From positions 1 to 19,889 of the forward strand of contig PMKW01000082.1 of assembly GCA_003157895.1 (NCBI GenBank): 19,889 nucleotides of DNA, in the 5' to 3' direction. Made by a program: the position numbers and the translations under genes. This document shows positions 1 through 6,555 of this stretch, one piece after another. The notes beneath the pieces were generated by a model. It saw nothing but the letters and a program-made list of their open reading frames with translations, was not told where the DNA came from and searched no databases. Origin of the DNA: Methanoregula sp. Its GTDB lineage: Archaea; Halobacteriota; Methanomicrobia; Methanomicrobiales; Methanospirillaceae. Every line of letters starts with the position of its first letter. The first letter of the stretch is position 1.

Positions 1-146
1 CAAAATTCACCGTTGATTGTGTATTCCCTTCAGAATTCCCGGACTGCGCCCAGCAGGGGGGTGGTGGCAGGTATCGCAAATGGGAGGATGGGGATATCAG
101 CCCCCATCAATATCTCTTCTATCAGAACAGATTTGAAAAAGAAAAA
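1..146. other. Spacer downstream of glyS, no clear gene
   Basis: Nothing convincing is encoded here. The minus strand can be read as a short open stretch ending at a TGA near 52, with a 25-codon ORF starting from an ATG near 109, but it has no ribosome-binding site and I recognise no family. It could be the end of an eroded gene or chance. The plus-strand frame across this stretch runs into glyS and is a shadow. Confidence 0.4.
131..146 (-). terminator. Poly-T terminator of glyS
   Basis: Directly after the glyS stop the minus strand reads TTTTTCTTTTTC, two T5 runs. T-rich tracts just after a stop codon are the usual archaeal intrinsic termination signal. No stem-loop is needed or seen. Confidence 0.6.
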
Positions 147-1880
147 TCATTCAAGCGATGCAAACGTGATGTTCCCCTCAATAAGAGCACTTACCGTTTC
201 CGGCAGCTTGTCAATAGCAATCCGTACCTGCTTCATGCTGTCGCGGTCGCGGAGGGTGACGGTGTTATTCTCTTTCGTATCGTAATCGACCGTGACGGCA
301 AATGGGGTGCCGATCTCGTCCTGCCGGCGGTAGCGTCTGCCGATGGCACCGCTGTCGTCGTACTCCGCCATTATTCCGTTTTTATGGAGGGTGCGGGTGA
401 TCGTGTCTGCGATCGTATCGAGACCATCGCGGGTCATCAGCGGGAAGACCGCGACCTGAATCGGTGCAACGTTCGGGGAGAAACGCATCACGACCCTTTT
501 TTCGCCATCCGCGGTATCCTCATCGTAGGCCTGTTCGAGTACCGCATAGCACATCCGGTCGATACCGTACGAAGGTTCGACCACGTGTGGGACGATATCC
601 TCGCCCCTGATATCGACGATCTCGTCCCGGACCTCGAAGAGGTCGGCAGGGATATGGATCTTCTCGCCTTCGACAACAACATCCGCACCGTCTTTAGTGG
701 GAGTCGCCGTCTCCAGCTCGGAAAAGATTGCCTTTGCTTTGTTCCGGTATTGTTTGCCAAGCACGCTCATGTTGGGGATGATGCGCCGGCGGGGCACCTT
801 TCGCGGCTCATCGTACTGGATGAAGACCGTCATGGGGGTTTTGCTCTCCTTTGCATGGGCATTCAGGTCGTAATCAGTCCGGTCGGCAAGCCCAACAGTC
901 TCGACCCATCCGAAGCGGTCGGAGAGGATCTCTGCATCCCAGCAGTCTGTGGCGTAGTGGGCCCGCTCGTCCGGGAGGTGCTGGCGGAAACGGAGCCGTT
1001 CCGGTTTTATCCCGATTGTGATGAGCAGTTCATGGGTGAGGGCAACGTAGTAGGCGAGGTACTCGTTTGCGATAACCCCTTTGTCTACGGCTTCCCGCAT
1101 CGAGAGAGTGACTGGATCCTCGCACTTCTGCTGCTGGACGTAGGTGAGGAGCGGCATTTTATAGTCCGCATAGCGGCCAAACCTCGGGTGCCGGTTCTTC
1201 TCGGCCGGGTGGACAAAGATCTCGGCCTCGGCCTGTGTGAACTCCCGAAGGCGGATCATGCCCTGCCGGGGCGAGATCTCGTTCCGGTAGGACTTGCCGA
1301 TCTGCACGGCACCGAACGGGAGCTTGTCGCGGTAGAACCGGAGCAGCCGTGAGAAATCCACGAACATTCCCTGGGCAGTTTCCGGCCGTAGGTAGCCGGT
1401 CCGCTGGGTGCCCGGGCCGATCATGGTCTTAAACATCAGGTTGAAGCCAAAGACTTCGACTTTACCGAGCGCTTCATCGCACGCGGGACATTTGCAGCCC
1501 GCGAGCGCTGCGGCAAGCTCCTCATTCTTCATGGTGGACGCATTCCTGATCCCGCCACCTTCCGCAACATGGTCTGCACGGAGGTACTCCTTGCAGTGCG
1601 GGCACTGGCACATCTTGTCGGCAAATCCCGCCACGTGGCCGGAAGCGATAAAAACAGCCTCCTGTGCAATCGTGGGGCACTCGATCTCGTAGTATCCTTC
1701 CCTGATAACGTAAAAATCCCGCCAGATACTCTCTATCCGCCGCTTCATCATCGCACCCAGCGGCCCGTAATCGATGAAACCTGCAACAGCGCCGTAACAC
1801 TCGGAGGTTGGCCAGATAAAACCCCTGCGTTTGGCAAGTTCCATCACGTTCTCAAAAACATCCCCAGATCCTTGTATCAC
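147..1880 (-). CDS. glyS: Glycyl-tRNA synthetase, archaeal/eukaryal dimeric type
   Basis: Charges tRNA-Gly with glycine in the cytoplasm. The 577-residue protein is a class II synthetase. The N-terminal block (residues 13-42: ELAKRRGF, YGAVAGFIDYGPLG) is typical of the dimeric GlyRS family. A zinc-ribbon-like insertion has cysteines at 91/93/96 and 129/131/134. Motif 2 lies around 198-222 (YRNEISPRQG, REFTQAEAEIF) and motif 3 is EPSYGIDR at 435-442. A C-terminal anticodon-binding domain follows, with DSGAIGRRYRRQDEIGTP at 509-526. The start is GTG at 1880: AGTGAT lies five bases upstream, and a TATA box lies about 55 nt upstream. An internal ATG at codon 13 is possible but would cut into the conserved block. 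It is a monocistronic housekeeping gene, divergent from the next gene, and ends at a T-rich terminator. The symbol glyS is used here for the single-chain archaeal enzyme, not the bacterial beta subunit. Confidence 0.97.
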   Translation of the reverse strand: MIQGSGDVFENVMELAKRRGFIWPTSECYGAVAGFIDYGPLGAMMKRRIESIWRDFYVIREGYYEIECPTIAQEAVFIASGHVAGFADKMCQCPHCKEYLRADHVAEGGGIRNASTMKNEELAAALAGCKCPACDEALGKVEVFGFNLMFKTMIGPGTQRTGYLRPETAQGMFVDFSRLLRFYRDKLPFGAVQIGKSYRNEISPRQGMIRLREFTQAEAEIFVHPAEKNRHPRFGRYADYKMPLLTYVQQQKCEDPVTLSMREAVDKGVIANEYLAYYVALTHELLITIGIKPERLRFRQHLPDERAHYATDCWDAEILSDRFGWVETVGLADRTDYDLNAHAKESKTPMTVFIQYDEPRKVPRRRIIPNMSVLGKQYRNKAKAIFSELETATPTKDGADVVVEGEKIHIPADLFEVRDEIVDIRGEDIVPHVVEPSYGIDRMCYAVLEQAYDEDTADGEKRVVMRFSPNVAPIQVAVFPLMTRDGLDTIADTITRTLHKNGIMAEYDDSGAIGRRYRRQDEIGTPFAVTVDYDTKENNTVTLRDRDSMKQVRIAIDKLPETVSALIEGNITFASLE

Positions 1881-1932
1881 TATCTATCACTTCTTGAAAA
1901 TGCTGAATTCTCACTACAAATTATTCCGGACA

Positions 1933-1943
1933 GATATTATACC
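1933..1943 (-). promoter_or_regulatory. TATA box of glyS
   Basis: The minus strand reads GGTATAATATC, about 55 nt before the GTG start. Initiation about 25 nt downstream would leave a leader of about 30 nt containing the AGTGAT ribosome-binding site. Confidence 0.5.
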
Positions 1944-2000
1944 TCTCGTTTTACGAAGATGAAACCGGCTTTTCTTCCACCCCGGAAAAAAATACCCCCA

Positions 2001-2020
2001 CCGGCGATAAGAACCGCCGG
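2001..2020. repeat. GC-rich inverted repeat CCGGCG-N8-CGCCGG
   Basis: Perfect 6-bp arms with an 8-nt loop, upstream of both divergent promoters. It could be an operator or a transcribed hairpin. No function can be assigned. Confidence 0.4.
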
Positions 2021-2110
2021 CAAAGACGCTATGGTGGGACTCATTATCGGTATTGATAACAGGCATACCCTCTGATTTTATATCGGATTGGGGGAATTTT
2101 GCATTTCCTT

Positions 2111-2142
2111 GTATAAAAAAAAGTTAGATTTTCCCGGGAAAA
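2111..2142 (+). promoter_or_regulatory. Distal TATA box with a 14-nt palindrome near the expected start site
   Basis: GTATAAAA at 2111-2118 is a strong archaeal TATA match. The perfect palindrome TTTTCCCGGGAAAA at 2129-2142 covers the expected initiation point about 25 nt downstream, the usual position for an archaeal repressor site. A T7 run follows at 2163-2169, so transcripts from here may stop early. It is probably a second, regulated promoter for the gene at 2246. Confidence 0.4.
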
Positions 2143-2214
2143 CTACAAGATCAATCCAAAAATTTTTTTAAGGGATATCCGGGCAGTCACAGGTTCCCGG
2201 CCCTGATTTCAAAA

Positions 2215-2224
2215 AGTATAAAAC
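2215..2224 (+). promoter_or_regulatory. TATA box of the PGF-CTERM protein gene, likely leaderless
   Basis: AGTATAAAAC is preceded by an A-rich stretch resembling a BRE. Its centre lies about 27 nt before the ATG at 2246, and no ribosome-binding site precedes the ATG. The spacing predicts a leaderless mRNA. Confidence 0.55.
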
Positions 2225-2245
2225 CAAGATAAAAAATTTATAGTT

Positions 2246-3490
2246 ATGAACTCTCGTAGAATTGCACGTCTTCTTGTGCTTATCTGCCTGCTCCTGATGG
2301 TCATACCAGCGATGGCTGCCTATACAGCCTATACGGGACCCTGTCCGATCGGGACCAGCGGGGCACCGCAGCTGATTGATCCGGGATTGACCAGCGGGGC
2401 CTTGTGCCGGGGGGCGTGCGGAATGGACTGCCCGGATGAACGCTGTGATCTGCTCACCGATTCAACAGGTGCTGCAACACCAATAACCATAGGACTCCAG
2501 AACCCCCGGGGGATCTGCACCTATAATAATGTCCTCGAATGTCCCACGCATCAGGGTTGCCAGATCCATGATAACTGTTTCGATGTCTGTACCGAACATT
2601 ATCATATGAACAGCATGACAGATACGTGTCATATGAATTGCAATCTGGATTGTGTCGGTGCATATGGGCTGACGAACTGTGTCTTATGGGCCGACGCTCC
2701 CACGGCCGTATACAATTCGCAGTTTACGGCTGCGATGGGCTATATCATGGATTACACAACCGGCGTGGACTTTTCCGGCTATTACTTCTACTCCGATCCC
2801 CCGGTATTCACCCCATTATCACCCACACCTACAAAAACGCCAACAACCACGCCTACAACCAGACCGGAGACATCGGAACCTACAACCGTACCGGAAACAT
2901 CGGTTCCTACAACCACGCCTTCACCTACAAAAACCCTAACCTCAACCGGGTCCATGGCAGAACCTACGGAACCGCCAATAGCGGTCCAGCGTCAGACCTG
3001 TGCCAGTTACGGCGGGCACTGGGATGAATCGTCCCAGGGCTGCATTATACCGGATACCACGGCACCACCCACCACCGGAGCTCCGATAATCGGGATTCCC
3101 GATATTTTCAAGGAGAAACCGGTCATCCAGTACACTGCCGATGATTTTAAGGACGCTGCCGATGATGCAGTAAATGCCGGGAAGTCTGATCTGGCCATAC
3201 AATATTACGATGCAGCCGAAGACAAATATCTGAAGGATAATCCCGACAAAGACTCACGACCGGCAGATGTTGATCGTTCACTCTCTGCTATTGAAAGTGC
3301 CAAGGCAAAAGTGTACCATTCAATGCCCGGCCACGAGACTGATGAGACCGCAGCAAATCAGAATGCAAAGGACCTGCAGGCAGAAGCAGTTTCCAGAGAG
3401 TCCTCCTCTGATTTGCTGCCCGGGTTTGAAGCGCCGGCCTGTCTGATGGCTTTTGGTCTGTTATTCATCGTGTGGCGACGCAAAAAATAA
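2246..3490 (+). CDS. Secreted cysteine-rich PGF-CTERM surface protein with a phospholipase-A2-like motif
   Basis: Predicted exported, wall- or lipid-anchored protein of 414 residues. Residues 1-25 form a signal peptide (RR, a leucine-rich core, then AMAA). Residues 33-145 form a cysteine-rich domain. It contains GCQIHDNCFDVC (104-115), which matches the C-x-x-H-D-x-C active-site signature of secreted phospholipase A2 (His108/Asp109), although the usual first of the two cysteines is glycine. A Pro/Thr-rich linker spans about 192-234, typical of extended, glycosylated stalks. A short C-x13-C segment (252-266) and a charged helical region rich in Ala, Asp and Lys (296-385) follow. The C-terminus has PGF at 392-394, a hydrophobic helix and RRKK, the PGF-CTERM signal processed by archaeosortase A. 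Whether the motif is catalytic is not known; it could be only a disulfide fold. The gene is monocistronic and convergent with nikR. Confidence 0.85.
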   Translation: MNSRRIARLLVLICLLLMVIPAMAAYTAYTGPCPIGTSGAPQLIDPGLTSGALCRGACGMDCPDERCDLLTDSTGAATPITIGLQNPRGICTYNNVLECPTHQGCQIHDNCFDVCTEHYHMNSMTDTCHMNCNLDCVGAYGLTNCVLWADAPTAVYNSQFTAAMGYIMDYTTGVDFSGYYFYSDPPVFTPLSPTPTKTPTTTPTTRPETSEPTTVPETSVPTTTPSPTKTLTSTGSMAEPTEPPIAVQRQTCASYGGHWDESSQGCIIPDTTAPPTTGAPIIGIPDIFKEKPVIQYTADDFKDAADDAVNAGKSDLAIQYYDAAEDKYLKDNPDKDSRPADVDRSLSAIESAKAKVYHSMPGHETDETAANQNAKDLQAEAVSRESSSDLLPGFEAPACLMAFGLLFIVWRRKK

Positions 3491-3509
3491 CTTTTTAAAA
3501 ATCCCGCCG
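3491..3509. terminator. Short bidirectional T/A terminator between convergent genes
   Basis: The 19-nt spacer contains CTTTTTAAAAAT, giving T5 on both strands just after the stop codons of the PGF-CTERM gene and nikR. It is a weak but well-placed shared termination signal. Confidence 0.4.
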
Positions 3510-3932
3510 TTAATCCTCAATTGATATCGTTGTGAGCTTGACCGACTCGACCCCTTTCTGGGACATAAGGCGTTCCGCAAGCGCTTTGAGCTGCGACCCG
3601 TCGCCATGAACCAGGATTACCTCAAGGCACCGTTCATGGGTGACATGCGAGTGGAGCGAGGCCTTGATGATCGGCTGGTTCTCGTGCTCGATATCCGTGA
3701 GCGTGGTGAGCAGGTTACGCTGGGCATGATCGTAGACCATCGTGATGACCCCTTCACGCTCACCCTTGACATCGGACATCCATTTGTAGTACGTGATGTA
3801 GGTCCGGATCGCATCGCGGATCCCTTCCGAGCGGGAGGAGTAGCCGCGATAGTTAAGGATTTCATCAAAACGGTCGAGAAGGTTTTTCGGCAGCGAGATG
3901 CCAATCCGTGAGAGGTCGTCATCCATGGTCAT
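3510..3932 (-). CDS. nikR: Nickel-responsive transcriptional regulator NikR
   Basis: Nickel-sensing DNA-binding protein; in this family a tetramer binds Ni(II) and represses metal-uptake genes. The 140-residue length is typical. Residues 8-50 form the ribbon-helix-helix domain (RIGISLPKNLLDRFDEIL, YSSRSEGIRDAIR). Residues 60-140 form the ACT-like metal-binding domain. The square-planar nickel ligands of E. coli NikR (His76, His87, His89, Cys95) align with His83, His94, His96 and Cys102, with the same spacing. The first ATG is used; a second in-frame ATG lies two codons later. It is a separate unit at the far end of the cobalt/cobalamin locus. Its target cannot be read from the window, but nickel matters in methanogens for F430, hydrogenase and cobalt/nickel transport. 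An imperfect dyad overlaps its own promoter, which suggests autoregulation. Confidence 0.95.
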   Translation of the reverse strand: MTMDDDLSRIGISLPKNLLDRFDEILNYRGYSSRSEGIRDAIRTYITYYKWMSDVKGEREGVITMVYDHAQRNLLTTLTDIEHENQPIIKASLHSHVTHERCLEVILVHGDGSQLKALAERLMSQKGVESVKLTTISIED

Positions 3933-4326
3933 GGCAGTATCAGTGATGTGAATATCATTGCTGATTGTTTTTTAAGGTTTTGAAAAAAATGGAGATAAAG
4001 TAATACTCTGTATGAAAAATCGGGATCTTTGCAGGGAACCTGGAACCGCCGAATATATAAAAAACCGGTTATCGATGACGATTATGCGGAAGGGAATATG
4101 GAAATCGTGACACAGGGAAATAACACGGGAATCGGGAGATTCAATGAAAGAGATCATGGCAAACGTGCATGCAAAACACCGGAAGGGATGACTTGGAACT
4201 GCTGATTTTCCAAGGGGATCAACGTGCTCATCCAACCCTGCTGCCGCATACCAGTGACAACCCCGTCCATTTCTGACAAATCTTATGCAGAACACGGGAC
4301 ACTACACTCCTCCGGTCTGCTTTTAT
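3933..4326. other. Spacer between nikR and cbiA with an orphan plus-strand TATA box
   Basis: Besides the nikR promoter, the plus strand has AATATATAAAAAACC at about 4052-4066. A 35-codon ORF beginning ATGGAAATC at 4098 lies about 40 nt downstream behind GGAAGGG. On the minus strand the same AT tract reads as a T6 run and could instead terminate cbiA transcription. A 107-codon minus-strand frame covering much of the spacer looks non-coding. Confidence 0.35.
3937..3975 (-). promoter_or_regulatory. nikR promoter with possible dyad operator
   Basis: The minus strand has an AT-rich TATA-like TTAAAAAA (3967-3974), about 38 nt before the ATG. Between it and the start lies ATCAG (3939-3943) and its inverted copy CTGAT (3961-3965), 17 nt apart, with an inner TGAT/ATCA pair. 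Widely spaced dyads are typical of NikR operators, but the arms here are short, so this is a weak call. Confidence 0.3.
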
Positions 4327-5664
4327 CTACCTGTTCCTCCGGAAATCTGCTGCTGCTGTAACAAAGTGCCGGCAGAAAGTATCGCTGAAATATGCATGGG
4401 TGTATGTCCCGATGGTGTTCTTTTCGAAAAGCCCGTCTTTCCCGTTTTGTATCCCGTTCCCCCGTGCAAGCCGGATCGTGAATCGTGCATCGGGATCGCA
4501 CTCTACCCGGGAATAATGGAACTCGTGCCCCCGGAGAGAGGCCGCTCCCGCCCAGAGTCCGGGCCGGCCTTGATATTTCCCATTTACATATCCCAGCGCC
4601 TGGATTGTTTTTGTCATCTCGGCGCCCGCGGGGAGTACTCCTGCCATCTTATATTCGCGATCGACCGCAACCGACCTGCACAGGTACATGAGCCCGCCGC
4701 ATTCGCCATATATCGGCATGCCCTTATCAGCCATCTCCTGAATGGAATGCCGGCACCGCGAATCTTCAAGTTTTTGGGCATGCAGTTCCGGGTATCCCCC
4801 GCCAATGTAGAGGGCGTCTGCTTCAGGCATGGGGTCCTGCAGAGGGGAGAAGAACCGGATCTCTGCCCCTGCCCGGACAAGGCGGTCGAGGTTGTCCTGA
4901 TAGTAAAAGCAGAACGCATCATCGCGGGCGACACCGATGACCGCCCGTCTGTTGACCGTCGGTGCTTTTTTGGACGGGGGGTCTGTCTGGAAGGGAGCAT
5001 TCCGTGCTATATCCAGAATCGTGTCGATATCACACGATTCCCGGATAATCTGGCCAAAGGTGCCCATTGCCCCGGATTCGTGCGCCATAAAAAGCCCCAG
5101 GTGACGACTCTTCACTTCATTTCCCCGCTGGCGAGGTATCCAGCCGAGTGCTGGCACAAATTGCTCTGCAGCAATCATGTCACGATGTTTTCCCGTTGCA
5201 ATCCGGTTAAAGATGATCCCGGCAATCCGGATCCGGGGATCGAAGTTCTGGAACCCCTGAATCACCGCGTGGACACTGCGGGATGCCGCAGATGCATCAA
5301 CAACAAGAATGACCGGTGCGTGCAGGATTCGCGCTACATGAGCAGTGCTGGCGATGTCCGTACCGTCAATCCCGTCGAAAAGTCCCATGGCTCCTTCGAT
5401 GACTGCGATATCCGCGCCTCCGGATGAAGAGGCAAATGTTCGTTGGACGCCGGTTTCACCCATCATGAAGGAGTCGAGGTTACGGGAGACCCTGCGACAT
5501 ATAGCGGTATGATGAGTTGGATCGATGAAGTCCGGGCCGGTCTTGAACGGCTGGACCCGGAGCCCGCGCTCCGTGAGTGCTGCCATCAGGCCACTGGCGA
5601 TTGTGGTCTTGCCGCAACCACTGTGTGTCCCCGCAATAACGATACGGGGGATGGTTACCTGCAT
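4327..5664 (-). CDS. cbiA: Cobyrinate a,c-diamide synthase CbiA (or Ni-sirohydrochlorin a,c-diamide synthase CfbB)
   Basis: ATP- and glutamine-dependent amidase that converts the a and c acetate side chains of a cobyrinate-type ring to amides. The 445-residue protein has an N-terminal dethiobiotin-synthetase-like domain with P-loop GTHSGCGKTT (12-21), TGPDFIDPTHH (42-52) and EGAMGLFDG (90-98). Its C-terminal class I glutaminase domain has GGGYPELHA (288-296), nucleophile Cys322 in GECGGLMYL, GHEFHYSR (379-386) and a late His423. The start is the ATG at 5664, behind GGGGGTCA six bases upstream; an earlier in-frame ATG adds 14 unconserved residues. It is transcribed separately from cbiE, with a leader of about 160 nt beginning at a 42-nt element shared with cbiM. 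That sharing favours the cobalamin role. CfbB of the F430 pathway is a close paralogue and cannot be excluded, the more so with nikR next door. Confidence 0.9.
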   Translation of the reverse strand: MQVTIPRIVIAGTHSGCGKTTIASGLMAALTERGLRVQPFKTGPDFIDPTHHTAICRRVSRNLDSFMMGETGVQRTFASSSGGADIAVIEGAMGLFDGIDGTDIASTAHVARILHAPVILVVDASAASRSVHAVIQGFQNFDPRIRIAGIIFNRIATGKHRDMIAAEQFVPALGWIPRQRGNEVKSRHLGLFMAHESGAMGTFGQIIRESCDIDTILDIARNAPFQTDPPSKKAPTVNRRAVIGVARDDAFCFYYQDNLDRLVRAGAEIRFFSPLQDPMPEADALYIGGGYPELHAQKLEDSRCRHSIQEMADKGMPIYGECGGLMYLCRSVAVDREYKMAGVLPAGAEMTKTIQALGYVNGKYQGRPGLWAGAASLRGHEFHYSRVECDPDARFTIRLARGNGIQNGKDGLFEKNTIGTYTHAYFSDTFCRHFVTAAADFRRNR

Positions 5665-5824
5665 ATATGACCCCCTTGCATGCACATGCTGCCGGTGCCG
5701 GCCCATCCTCGCCGGATATTGGTTCCCATGGGAAAAATGGGACTAGTTTCACCATACCTGCTGCTAGTACTGAGTTCCATCAATGGTTCCTTCCTCGGAG
5801 CATGAAACTAATCATGGATATGAG
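5665..5824 (-). promoter_or_regulatory. Long, potentially structured 5' leader of cbiA
   Basis: About 160 nt separate the shared element from the cbiA start. The minus strand can form TCCCAT-N7-ATGGGA, overlapping the palindrome TTCCCATGGGAA, and a GCCGG/CCGGC stem near the ribosome-binding site. No canonical cobalamin-riboswitch B12 box (GCCACTG) was found. A structured control region is possible but unproven. Confidence 0.3.
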
Positions 5825-5878
5825 CAGGATCAACCTTGCTTGCTTTAACTAAATAATTTTTGCTTATTTTACTGCTTA
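5825..5878 (-). promoter_or_regulatory. Shared cobalt/cobalamin regulatory element, copy upstream of cbiA
   Basis: Positions 5825-5866 match 14878-14919 upstream of cbiM at 37 of 42 positions with no gaps. On the plus strand it begins CAGGATCAAC, contains CTTGCTTTAAC and ends TTTGCTTA. TTGCTT half-sites lie at 5840 and 5860, 20 bp apart, the same spacing as in the cbiM copy. A further TGCTTA occurs 12 bp on, at 5873. The AT-rich middle (TTATTTAG on the minus strand) may be the TATA box. It is probably a promoter plus operator. Confidence 0.65.
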
Positions 5879-5973
5879 TGAAATTCATGGTGATCATCGG
5901 ACCAGAAATGGATAGATTCTCCGTTGGAGAGTTCATCTCCGGAAAATTTGGATCCCGACCAAGACTGCGCTGG

Positions 5974-6555
5974 TTAAAAATTTCCGATGACAAGGGAATA
6001 CAGGGAATCTTGCGGCAACGGGGGTGAGGCAATATCCCCCACGATAATCCGTTCTTCGGGATAGGCAAGGTTCTCCAGAACTGCAACCTGCAGGGGCAGG
6101 GAGAGCGCGGCAAGACGGCTGTAGAGATCAGCGACGCTGAATTTCGGATCCGCGAGAAGGAAGACAATCTTTCCTCTTTTCACCTCGTCAACTGTAACCC
6201 GCATTCCCTGCTCGTGGCCGTGACCATGAGCGACCACAACAGTAACCCGGGACAGGGGGATATGGAGCCGGGCTGCTGCAATCTGGAGCGAGGATATCCC
6301 GGGGATCACTTCACCTTTGAGATAGCCGAGGCCTGCAAGCATAGGATCACCGGTTGAGAGGATGACGGTATTTTCCGGCAGCGTGGAGAGTTTCTTATAA
6401 TCGTCAATCGACCTGACCGTACAGTTTTTGGGAAGATATGCCCGGGCAAGTTCGATCGCCCGGTCCGATCCATACGCAGACTTTACTTGTTTCAGTTCCT
6501 GAATGGCCTGCTCTGTCAGCAGACCGGGACCGCACCCGACACCGATGATCTTCAT
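5974..6555 (-). CDS. cbiE: Cobalt-precorrin-7 C5-methyltransferase CbiE
   Basis: SAM-dependent methyltransferase that methylates C5 of the corrin ring; in many organisms it works with, or is fused to, CbiT. The 193-residue protein has the tetrapyrrole methylase fold: N-terminal MKIIGVGCGPGLLTEQA (1-17), STGDPMLAGLGYL (67-79), VIPGISSLQIAAARL (83-97) and the SAM-site region VVVAHGHGHEQG. The last of these is unusually histidine-rich. CbiE is a separate polypeptide here and CbiT is encoded at the other end of the operon. Its ATG overlaps the cbiD stop (ATGA, 6552-6555), indicating translational coupling. It is the last gene of the cbiT-to-cbiE operon. After the stop, alternative GGAGA/TCTCC stems (about 5925-5945) may affect termination, but no T-run follows. 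Confidence 0.93.
   Translation of the reverse strand: MKIIGVGCGPGLLTEQAIQELKQVKSAYGSDRAIELARAYLPKNCTVRSIDDYKKLSTLPENTVILSTGDPMLAGLGYLKGEVIPGISSLQIAAARLHIPLSRVTVVVAHGHGHEQGMRVTVDEVKRGKIVFLLADPKFSVADLYSRLAALSLPLQVAVLENLAYPEERIIVGDIASPPLPQDSLYSLVIGNF

Larger units (their letters stand above)
1881..2245. other. Divergent promoter region between glyS and the surface-protein gene
   Basis: No gene seen. It holds the glyS TATA box (1933-1943, minus), a GC-rich inverted repeat CCGGCG-N8-CGCCGG at 2001-2020, a plus-strand TATA box at 2111-2118 followed by a 14-nt palindrome at 2129-2142 and a T7 run at 2163-2169, and a second TATA box at 2215-2224 close to the next start codon. Confidence 0.6.

Noticed and set aside
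384-1352. 322-codon plus-strand frame opposite glyS
   Set aside because: Antisense shadow of glycyl-tRNA synthetase; no family features and no ribosome-binding site.
3972-4295. 107-codon minus-strand frame between nikR and cbiA
   Set aside because: No ribosome-binding site, no recognisable domain, and it overlaps the nikR promoter region.
4285-5427. 380-codon plus-strand frame opposite cbiA
   Set aside because: It is the antisense shadow of a clear cbiA with all catalytic motifs; composition is unlike a real protein.
5665-5824. Cobalamin riboswitch in the cbiA leader
   Set aside because: Short GGTGAAA and TCCC pieces resemble parts of the consensus, but the B12-box and the ordered helices are not visible.
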